DNA of 64,000 nucleotides from Caballeronia calidae (GTDB taxonomy: Bacteria; Pseudomonadota; Gammaproteobacteria; Burkholderiales; Burkholderiaceae), in contig NZ_FCOX02000039.1 of NCBI RefSeq assembly GCF_900044055.2, positions 1-64,000 on the forward strand, given 5' to 3'. The notes under the pieces are model-generated. The model searched no databases. It saw nothing but the letters and a program-made list of their open reading frames with translations, and had not been told where the DNA came from. The translations under genes and the position numbers were made by a program. Positions 44,211-51,636 of this stretch are shown here, in pieces. Within the stretch, counting starts at the first letter, position 1, and every line of letters starts with the position of its first letter.

Positions 44211-44843
44211 ATGCCCCACACCCCTCAACTGCTCGCATTCGCTCTCGTCGCCCTCGGCATGGCCCTCACGCCGGGGCCGAACATGGTCTACCTGATCTCG
44301 CGTTCGATCTGCCAGGGCCGCACGGCTGGGCTCATTTCGCTCGGCGGCGTCGCGCTCGGCTTCGTGTTCTACATGCTGTGCGCGGCGTTCGGCATCACCG
44401 CGCTGCTCATCGCAATTCCTTTCGCTTACGACGCGCTGCGCTTCGGCGGCGCGCTCTATCTGCTGTATCTCGCGTGGCAGGCCGTGAAGCCCGGCGGACG
44501 CTCGCCGTTTCAGGTGCGCGACCTGCCGGTCGACGGCCCGCGCAAGCTCTTCGCGATGGGCTTCGTCACGAACCTGCTGAATCCGAAGATCGCCGTGCTG
44601 TATCTGTCGCTGCTGCCGCAGTTTATCGACCCGGCGAACGGCAGTGTGCTCGGCCAGTCGCTCCTGCTTGGCGTCGTGCAGATCATGCTGAGCATCGCCG
44701 TCAATTCGACGGTCGCGATGACGGCCGGATCGATCGCGGTGTTTCTCGCGCGCAAGCCCGCATGGCTCTTGATGCAACGCTGGCTGATGGGCACGGTGCT
44801 CGCCGGCCTCGCGGTCAGAATGGCGACCGAAGCGCGCCGCTGA
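44211..44843 (+). CDS. LysE/RhtB-family amino-acid exporter
   Basis: This 210-residue membrane protein has about six hydrophobic segments and the family signature LGMALTPGPNMVYLISRSICQG at the N-terminus, then GFVTNLLNPKIAVLYLSLLPQF in the middle. It exports amino acids or related metabolites. It stands alone; the start is ATG 44211. Confidence 0.9.
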   Translation: MPHTPQLLAFALVALGMALTPGPNMVYLISRSICQGRTAGLISLGGVALGFVFYMLCAAFGITALLIAIPFAYDALRFGGALYLLYLAWQAVKPGGRSPFQVRDLPVDGPRKLFAMGFVTNLLNPKIAVLYLSLLPQFIDPANGSVLGQSLLLGVVQIMLSIAVNSTVAMTAGSIAVFLARKPAWLLMQRWLMGTVLAGLAVRMATEARR

Positions 44844-44909
44844 CAGGCGTGCATCGGCATCGCTCCACGCGCACTAGAATCGAAGAAACCGTGGCGTGGC
44901 GCGACGACG

Positions 44910-47900
44910 ATGGACATCGCACAATGGCTGGGCGGGCTGGGACTCGGGCAATACGCACAGGCGTTCGCAGAGAACGATATCGATGCCGCGATGCTGCCCG
45001 GCCTGACCGACGCGGACCTGAAGGAGCTCGGCGTCCGGTCGCTCGGGCATCGCAAGCGGCTGCTCGCGGCAATCGCGTCCGCGAATGCCGCGCTTGCGGA
45101 TGAAGCCGCGCCTGCCGAAGAACGCAGGCAAGTCACGATCCTCTTCGCCGATCTCTGCGGCTACACCGCGCTCGCACAAGCCATCGATGCCGAAGAACTG
45201 CGCGAGCTGATCGGCCGCTTCACGGATATCGTCGACGGCATCGTGCTCGCGTATGGCGGCACGGTGGACAAGCACATCGGCGATGCGGTAATGGCGCTCT
45301 TCGGCGCACCGCGCGCGCACGAGACCGACCCGCTGCGCGCGGCCCGCGCCGCGCTCGATATCCACGCGGCGCTCGCCGACTTCACCGCGAGGAACGCGCG
45401 GCCGCTGAAGGCGCATATCGGCATTGCGAGCGGCGAAGTGGTGGCGGGCGCGATGGGCCGCGCAGGAGCGCGCAGTTACACGGTGCATGGCGATTCGGTG
45501 AACCTCGCCGCCCGGCTCGTCGGGGCGGCGGGCGCCGGCGAGACGCTCTTGTCCGATGGCGTGCGCCGCGCGCTCGGCGACAACGCCGTTTGCGATTCGA
45601 CCGGCGCGATGCACTTCAAGGGCATCGATGCGCCCGTGCGCGTCTGGCGCCTGCACAGCGCGATGCGCGAACCCAGTCACGCCAGCCGCGGCCGATTCGT
45701 CGGGCGGCAGACGGAGCTGGAACAGTTCCGCGTGATCGCGCGCGTGTGCGTCGGGCAGCGCGCGGGACATGTGATCTATGTGCGGGGCCCGGCGGGCATC
45801 GGCAAGACGCGTCTCGTCGAGGAAATGCGCGCGTTCGGGCAGACGCTCGGCCTCACGGTGCATCGCGGGCTCGTGCTGGATTTCGGTGTCGGCAAAGGGC
45901 AGGACCCGGTGCACGCGATCATCGGCAGTCTGCTCGGCCTGTCGTCATCCGCCGGCGATGACGAAGCGCAAGCCGCCGCCGATCGCCTCGTGGACGCTCA
46001 AGTCGTCATGCCGGAAGCACGCATGTTCCTGCACGATCTGCTCGATCTGCCGCAAGCGGGCGAATGGCGCTCGCTTTACGACGCGATGGATCACGCCGCG
46101 CGCAAACGCGGCAAGGAGGCGGTCGTCGCCGCGCTGACGGCGGACGCCTGCCGCCGCGCGCCGGCGATGATCGTCGTCGAAGACCTGCACTGGGCCGATG
46201 CGCAACTGCTCGGCTATCTCGCCGCCTTCGCCGCGGGCATCGCGCAAGGCGCCGGGCTGCTCGTGATGACGTCGCGCATCGACGGCGATCCGCTCGATGC
46301 CGCATGGCGCGCGCGCCTGCGCGACCGGCCGCTCGCGACGATCGATCTCGGCCCGCTGCGGCGCGAGGAATCGCTCTCGCTCGCGAGCCATTTCATCGAT
46401 GCGACCCAGCGCGTCGCGCTCGCGTGCATCGAACGCGCGGCGGGCAATCCGCTCTTTCTCGAACAATTGCTGCATAACGTGGAGGAAGGCAGCGGCGAGA
46501 TGATTCCGCCGTCGATCCAGACTCTCATGCTTGCGCGCATGGACCGCCTCGCGCCGCGCGACCGGACGGCGTTTCGCGCGGCGTCGGTGATCGGGCAGCG
46601 TTTCGATGCCGCGCTCGTGCGGCATCTGATCGACGATCCCGGCTACGACTGCGGCGCGCTCGTCGCGAATGCGCTGATCGTCCCGGAAGGAGACAACTTT
46701 CTGTTCGCGCATGCGCTGATCCAGGAGAGCGCTTATTCGACGCTGCTGCGCGGGCCGCGCCGCGACCTGCATCGGCGCGCGGCCGAGTGGTTCGCGCAGA
46801 GCGATCCCGTGCTGCACGCGCAGCATCTGGATCGCGCGGACGACGAGCGCGCGCCGCAAGCCTTGCTCGATGCGGCCATCGCGCAACGTGCGAGCCGCTT
46901 CACCGAATCGGCGCTGCAGCTCGTCGCGCGCGGGCTCGAGATCGCGCGCACGTCACGCGAGCGTCATGCGCTCATGTGCTTCAAGGGCGAGCTGCAACGC
47001 GATCTGGGCGATATCGCGGCATCGATCGAGACGTATCGCGCGGCCGTCGCGCACGCGCCCGACGACACGCGTCTCTGCGACGCGCAGCTCGGTCTCGCCG
47101 AAGGTCTGCGCGTGAACGAAGGCCTTGCCGAAGCGCTCGCGCTCATCGATGCCGCGCAGCAATCGGCGGAGCGCGACGAGCGCGTGAGCGAGCTCGCGCG
47201 GCTGCATCATCTGCGCGGCAATATCCTGTTTCCGCTCGGGCGCATCGACGAATGCAGGGCCGAGCACGAGCGCGGGCTCGCGTATGCGAAGCGTCTGAAC
47301 GCGCCGGAAGCACAGGCGCGCGCGCTCGGCGGTCTCGCCGACGCGGCCTACGCGCAAGGCCGCATGAAGAGCGCGTTCGAGCACTTCAGCGGCGCCGTCG
47401 CGCTGGCGCGCGAGCACGGCTTCGGCCGCATCGAAGTGGCGAATCGCTCGATGATCGGCTTCAGCCGCATGTATCTCAACGAAGCGCGCGAGGCGCGCGC
47501 CGATGCCGTCGAAGGCTCGCGCGAAGCGGCGCTCGTCGGACAGGCGCGCGCGCAGTTGCTATGCGAGACGCTCGGCGTGTTCGCGTGCCATGAACTGGGC
47601 GATGCACGCGCGATGCAGCGTCATCTCGATCAGGAGCGCGCGCTCATCCGGCAACTGGGTGCGCGCCGCTTCGAGGCGCAGAACCTGGAGCTGCAAGGAC
47701 GCCTGCTGCTCGACGGCGGCGATCGCAAGGAGGCCGTGCGCGTGCTGCGCGAATCGCTTGCGCTGTGCCGGGAGGTCGGCATGCAGTTCAGCGCGCCGAA
47801 GACGCTGGGCGCGCTCAGTCTCGCCGTCGACGATGACGCCGAGCGCGCGCGTCTCATCGAAGAAGGCGCGGATCTGCTGCGGCTGGGCGCCGTGGGTCAC

Positions 47901-48182
47901 AACCATCTGTGGTTTCATCGCGATGCCATCGATGCATGGCTCGCCGCCGGCGATGCGGCGCTCGCGCTTCGTCACGCCGACGCGCTCGAACGATACACGC
48001 ACGCGGAGCCGCTGCCGTGGGCGCAATTGTTCGCGGCGCGCGGGCGGGCGCTCGCGGCATCGTCTGCCGGACGCGACGATGAAGCCATCGCGCGCGATCT
48101 CCGGCGCGTGCGGGACGCGCTGATACAGGCCGGATATGCGCGGCATCTGATCGACGTCGATGCGGCGCTCGCGCGGTGTTGA
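44910..48182 (+). CDS. SAM-domain adenylate/guanylate cyclase fused to predicted ATPase and TPR region
   Basis: This 1090-residue multidomain protein begins with a SAM domain (residues 1-60, WLGGLGLGQYAQAFAENDID). A class III nucleotide cyclase follows (about 72-245) with metal Asp in LFADLCGYTAL, substrate residues in DKHIGDAVMALFG and the transition-state Asn/Arg in SVNLAARLV. Next is a STAND-like P-loop ATPase (about 265-600, Walker A GPAGIGKTRL, Walker B MIVVEDLHWAD), then about 450 residues of TPR-like helices. It is probably a cytoplasmic signalling ATPase whose TPR part senses a partner. Cyclase residues look intact, but whether the product is cAMP cannot be told. Confidence 0.88.
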   Translation: MDIAQWLGGLGLGQYAQAFAENDIDAAMLPGLTDADLKELGVRSLGHRKRLLAAIASANAALADEAAPAEERRQVTILFADLCGYTALAQAIDAEELRELIGRFTDIVDGIVLAYGGTVDKHIGDAVMALFGAPRAHETDPLRAARAALDIHAALADFTARNARPLKAHIGIASGEVVAGAMGRAGARSYTVHGDSVNLAARLVGAAGAGETLLSDGVRRALGDNAVCDSTGAMHFKGIDAPVRVWRLHSAMREPSHASRGRFVGRQTELEQFRVIARVCVGQRAGHVIYVRGPAGIGKTRLVEEMRAFGQTLGLTVHRGLVLDFGVGKGQDPVHAIIGSLLGLSSSAGDDEAQAAADRLVDAQVVMPEARMFLHDLLDLPQAGEWRSLYDAMDHAARKRGKEAVVAALTADACRRAPAMIVVEDLHWADAQLLGYLAAFAAGIAQGAGLLVMTSRIDGDPLDAAWRARLRDRPLATIDLGPLRREESLSLASHFIDATQRVALACIERAAGNPLFLEQLLHNVEEGSGEMIPPSIQTLMLARMDRLAPRDRTAFRAASVIGQRFDAALVRHLIDDPGYDCGALVANALIVPEGDNFLFAHALIQESAYSTLLRGPRRDLHRRAAEWFAQSDPVLHAQHLDRADDERAPQALLDAAIAQRASRFTESALQLVARGLEIARTSRERHALMCFKGELQRDLGDIAASIETYRAAVAHAPDDTRLCDAQLGLAEGLRVNEGLAEALALIDAAQQSAERDERVSELARLHHLRGNILFPLGRIDECRAEHERGLAYAKRLNAPEAQARALGGLADAAYAQGRMKSAFEHFSGAVALAREHGFGRIEVANRSMIGFSRMYLNEAREARADAVEGSREAALVGQARAQLLCETLGVFACHELGDARAMQRHLDQERALIRQLGARRFEAQNLELQGRLLLDGGDRKEAVRVLRESLALCREVGMQFSAPKTLGALSLAVDDDAERARLIEEGADLLRLGAVGHNHLWFHRDAIDAWLAAGDAALALRHADALERYTHAEPLPWAQLFAARGRALAASSAGRDDEAIARDLRRVRDALIQAGYARHLIDVDAALARC

Positions 48183-48211
48183 TCGGCGGAACCGGTTCGC
48201 ATTGCTTCGAT

Positions 48212-48475
48212 TCACGCGCCTTCCGCGAGCCGCAGCGACGATTCCACGACCTTGCTGCTCGTCGCGACGAAATCGTGCGCCCAGGCGGCGATCGCCGCCT
48301 CCGCCGATGCCGCGGTGGGCGCCGCGACGTGGCTCGCGAAAGACACTTTCGGAACGTCGGCGTGCTTACGATAATCGCTGCGGCGGGAAAACCAGGCGTC
48401 TCCCGTCCAGCCGTCGTTGGGAATTGGTCGGGGAACGATTTTCAGAAAATAGGTGCAATGAACGCGGCGTTTCAC
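48212..48475 (-). CDS. Small uncharacterised protein, paralogue of 60026-60283
   Basis: This 87-residue protein starts at GTG 48475. It shares most residues with the protein at 60026-60283: YFL.I.P.PIP.DGWTG, FSRR.DYR/K.HADVPK, then a helix SAEAAIA.WA and SSLRLAEGA at the end. Conservation across two loci in different contexts indicates a real coding gene. No known domain was recognised. It is convergent with the cyclase-ATPase gene and downstream of the catalase-like gene. Confidence 0.65.
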   Translation of the reverse strand: MKRRVHCTYFLKIVPRPIPNDGWTGDAWFSRRSDYRKHADVPKVSFASHVAAPTAASAEAAIAAWAHDFVATSSKVVESSLRLAEGA

Positions 48476-48493
48476 GAGCGGGCCGTCAGGCGG

Positions 48494-49597
48494 TCAATCT
48501 CCCGGTTGCGGCGCTTCGACCGGCTCGTTCATCGGGCAGGCGTTGCGCTCGCGCCTGAAATGCGCGGACATCTCATAAGCCGGCTTGCGGCTGCGCATGA
48601 GGCCGCCCAGCGGCCGATGCGCGCGCACGCCGTGCCACGGGCTGAAGGCCATGCACTCGTCGATCGCCGCGACGCGCGCCGCGCTCCAGCTCGCCTGCGG
48701 CGTTACGCGGATGCGCGCCACCGCCACGTACGGGCTCTCGTCCTCGGGCCAGCGCACGGAGGCGTCCTCGATCGGCATCGTGTCGATGTTCGTCGCGAGC
48801 TGCACGCGCAACGCCCATTCGCCGCCATGCGCCGCGAAGAAATCGCTCACGGCGTCGCGCAATGCGTTGGGCTTGCCGTCGAGATCGACCGGGGCATCGG
48901 TCAGCGCCGTGAGCTCAGTCGACACCGGCGCGACGCTCATCTTCGCGAAGTATGGGCCGTACAGCAGCGGCGCGGCCGTATAGAAGGTCTCGCCCAGGAT
49001 ATGCGTCTGCGGATGGCCGCCGAGGCTCTTCACCATGCCGCTCTCGCCACCGAGCTTTTCGACCAGCGTCTGCGCGCCGCGCAGCACCGCCGACAAGACC
49101 TCTTTCGAGCCGGGCGCCTTGTCCGTCGTTTTGGCGAGCAGCTTCAGACTGGCGAGAAAGGCTTTCGGTGTGCTTGCGGTGAACGCGGATGCGTCGATCA
49201 TCACGAAGTCCTGCGTGCAATGGCATTCGCTGCCGGGCAGGCGCTCGCCCTCCACGCCGATCAGCTTGAGCGCGAGGCCGCGCGGCGTCGACACCTTGTC
49301 GTCGAGCACATCGCCCGGATTGGTCGAGAAGCGCATGACGACGGGCATCACCGCTTCCCGCGCGAACACGCCTTGCGCGTAGGGCGCGGGCAGGCCGCCG
49401 GGCACGCGCATTTCACCGATGACGAGACCGTGGCTCTTCGCATGCACGCTGCGCAGGGCGTATCCATGGTCCTTGTAGGTCGTCTCGGCGATGGCGCGCA
49501 TCGTCTGCACCAGCTCGACCGTGGTCTGCGCTTCGTCGTCGGGAATCACCTCGAAGGCGGCGTCGAACGGAAGCGGAAGAACGAGTTGGATGGACAT
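48494..49597 (-). CDS. Catalase-like haem protein
   Basis: This 367-residue protein of the catalase superfamily has the distal His in RSVHAKSHGLVIGEM (about residue 55), VVMRFSTNPGDVLDD, STPRGLALKLIGVEGE, DFVMIDASAF, and a C-terminal RKPAYEMSAHFRRERN with a Tyr/Arg arrangement like the proximal haem ligand site. It is shorter than monofunctional catalases and has no NADPH domain. ATG 49597 follows GGAGAT. Related proteins include lipoxygenase-fused catalase-like domains, so it may be a peroxidase or hydroperoxide isomerase rather than a true catalase. Confidence 0.82.
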   Translation of the reverse strand: MSIQLVLPLPFDAAFEVIPDDEAQTTVELVQTMRAIAETTYKDHGYALRSVHAKSHGLVIGEMRVPGGLPAPYAQGVFAREAVMPVVMRFSTNPGDVLDDKVSTPRGLALKLIGVEGERLPGSECHCTQDFVMIDASAFTASTPKAFLASLKLLAKTTDKAPGSKEVLSAVLRGAQTLVEKLGGESGMVKSLGGHPQTHILGETFYTAAPLLYGPYFAKMSVAPVSTELTALTDAPVDLDGKPNALRDAVSDFFAAHGGEWALRVQLATNIDTMPIEDASVRWPEDESPYVAVARIRVTPQASWSAARVAAIDECMAFSPWHGVRAHRPLGGLMRSRKPAYEMSAHFRRERNACPMNEPVEAPQPGD

Positions 49598-49725
49598 GAC
49601 ATCTCCGCGCGGACATCGGTGAAGTTTAAGCAATGACTGTGCCTTTGGAACTGTGTAGCGCGGCGAAATATGCAGGAATCAGGCCGGGGAAAGGACGGCT
49701 TACGTACAGAGCCTTCGCTTAATCA

Positions 49726-50067
49726 GTGACGCAAAATGAGTTCATCGAACGTCAACGAGCGGTGGTTTCCGTGAATCAATCGAGCGGCAAGCGTCCCAAG
49801 CTGGTGCTGTTTCCGACGCGCATGATGGCGCCTACGCCCGGAACCGGCGTGGACGATTTTCAGATCTACGCTTCGTACAGGGGTAGCACCGCGAGCGGCT
49901 TTTTCGGCACGCTGAAAGTCGTGCGAAAGACCGACGGCAGGCTGCTGTTTCCATTCGACGGTGCGGACAATATCGGTCCGTTTGCTACCAAGGCTGCCGC
50001 GGTTGCCGCGGCGCTCGAGCGCGGCGATCAGGTGGTCGAAGCCGATCTCGCGCGGCCGGAACTCTGA
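49726..50067 (+). CDS. DUF6723-like small Burkholderiaceae protein
   Basis: This protein is up to 113 residues from GTG 49726; a GTG at 49771 (NQSSGKRPKLVLFPTRMM) is an equally plausible start. The core DDFQIYASYRGSTASGFFGT then LKVVRKTDGRLLFPFDG is characteristic of an orphan family I know from Burkholderia relatives. Function unknown; probably a small cytoplasmic protein. A 12-bp motif GGCTTACGTACA lies 18 bp upstream of the first GTG. Confidence 0.7.
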   Translation: MTQNEFIERQRAVVSVNQSSGKRPKLVLFPTRMMAPTPGTGVDDFQIYASYRGSTASGFFGTLKVVRKTDGRLLFPFDGADNIGPFATKAAAVAAALERGDQVVEADLARPEL

Positions 50068-50232
50068 ACGTCCGGTCGGTCAGTCCCAAGGGGAAGTTTC
50101 CGGACGCGGCGTCTTTCTGGTTTTCCCTAATCGTCTCCCTATTCTTCTGATGGACAATCTGCGCACACCTTTTCGGCGGCCCGCTGGGCCCGACAAGAGC
50201 AAAGACAGTCAATAGACGAGAGAGAGGGCGCC

Positions 50233-50460
50233 ATGAATCAGCCTCAGTTCAACTATCGCGGCTTCATCATCACGCCGATGGCGGCCTACGACCGCGGCCT
50301 CTACGCGGCGATGACGATCATCTGCGACGCCGACGGGCTCCAGCGCGCGAGCGGCGTGCTTGGACATTTCGCCTCCGCCGACGAGGCCTGCGATTTTGCG
50401 CTCATGTCCGGAAAGGACGAAGTGGACCGGCGCCTCTGGCGCACGCCCGCCGCCGCCTGA
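50233..50460 (+). CDS. Small hypothetical protein
   Basis: This 75-residue protein starts at ATG 50233 after a GAGAGAGAGGG purine tract. The sequence FNYRGFIITPMAAYDRGLYA and ASADEACDFALMSGKDEVDR suggests a small alpha/beta domain. I recognise it only as a conserved Burkholderiaceae-type orphan. It follows the DUF6723-like gene by 165 bp on the same strand. Confidence 0.6.
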   Translation: MNQPQFNYRGFIITPMAAYDRGLYAAMTIICDADGLQRASGVLGHFASADEACDFALMSGKDEVDRRLWRTPAAA

Positions 50461-50642
50461 AACGCCGCGGTGCGGCCGCTACCGGCCGCCCGGTCAGACC
50501 CGCACTGGCGTGGCGCCATGTTCGAAACGCCAGGCTTACGTACATTGCATCAGTAGGTCCCACTGTCATACTCAGGCGTGGGCGCCGTCTCACCTGCTGG
50601 GCGACGGGTGCCTATTTTTCGGGTTCAGAAAAGGTCAGGCCG

Positions 50643-51302
50643 ATGGCAAGCGTCGTGTATGTCTTCGAGGAAAGCAGGGGTGTGCCGACACACGAACTCG
50701 ACCTGTTCGAGATCGACGCTGCGGGCTATTTCGTCGATATGAGCGCGGTCTTCGTCGAGCGCTGCAGTTGCACGATGTCCGCGAGCGCGCGTCCGGCTTT
50801 TCAGCGCGTGCTGCGGCGCCTGCAGCCTGGTGACTTACTGGTCACGACGAGGCTCTGGTGCCTCGGAAACAGCGTGCAGGACGTGGTCGCGAGCATCGAC
50901 CTGCTCGGCAAGCGTGGCATCTCCGTCGTGTGTCTCGCCTATGGCAAGCACGACCTCTGCTCGGGGGAAGGCGAAGCGTTCGTCGAGGCGCTGCGGCTCG
51001 CCGAAGACCTGGAGCGCGTCACACGCCGCAGCCGTGCCCGCGAGGCGGCAACCGCCGCGAAGGAACGCGGCATTGCGCAAGGGCGCCCGAGTTCGCTGTC
51101 GCAGGCGCAGCAGCGCCAGGCCATGATCTCGCTCGACGCCGGGCTCACGGTGACCGAGATCGCGCGTTCGCTCAATACGTCGCGCCAGACCATCATGCGT
51201 CTGCGCAACGCGCAGGCACAACTGCCGGCGGACGGCCATGCGGAAGCGGTCGTCGAGCCGGAGATTCGGCCGACGCCGCTCGCCGCGAACGATTCGAAAT
51301 AG
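50643..51302 (+). CDS. Degenerate serine-recombinase (resolvase-like) protein with C-terminal HTH
   Basis: This 219-residue protein has an N-terminal resolvase fold: RPAFQRVLRRLQPGDLLVTT corresponds to the conserved central block, followed by VQDVVASIDLLGKRGISVVC, then a long E helix and a C-terminal Hin-like HTH, GLTVTEIARSLNTSRQTIMR. Catalytic positions are altered: the usual RLDRLGRS reads RLWCLGNS, and the N-terminal YxRVSS block reads YVFEESRG. Strand exchange is therefore unlikely, and it may act as a DNA-binding regulator. A terminator follows. Confidence 0.75.
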   Translation: MASVVYVFEESRGVPTHELDLFEIDAAGYFVDMSAVFVERCSCTMSASARPAFQRVLRRLQPGDLLVTTRLWCLGNSVQDVVASIDLLGKRGISVVCLAYGKHDLCSGEGEAFVEALRLAEDLERVTRRSRAREAATAAKERGIAQGRPSSLSQAQQRQAMISLDAGLTVTEIARSLNTSRQTIMRLRNAQAQLPADGHAEAVVEPEIRPTPLAANDSK

Positions 51303-51363
51303 CGGAATCAGCAGGATCGCTCGCAGTCTCCCTGCATAATTCACCAAAAAATTCTTCCTCCCG

Positions 51364-51388
51364 CGCCCCCGTACGGCGGCGTTTTTTT
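51364..51388 (+). terminator. Rho-independent terminator after the resolvase-like gene
   Basis: A 7-bp G/C stem with one mismatch and a GTAC loop is followed by seven T residues (51382-51388). It lies 62 bp after the stop. The rest of 51303-51636 holds no gene; it is A/T-richer and should contain the promoter of the CheB/CheR kinase gene. Confidence 0.65.
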
Positions 51389-51636
51389 GCGGCTTCGAAT
51401 CGCTCAATGACGTACGGAAACCATCCGGATGATATTCATCACCCGAACGGTTCCGTTGCGTACACTACAATCGATGCCGTCAAAAAAGAGGCGCGCGGGC
51501 AGTCGCCGGCGCGTTTCCGTGGAGCAATAATTCCAATACCAGAGATGTCAGAAGACAGGCATGGCGGATCACGAGTGAACTCGAAGAAAATGCGCGGCGA
51601 TCAGAAAGAGTGGGTGAATCTGGAGGACTCGGAGAC

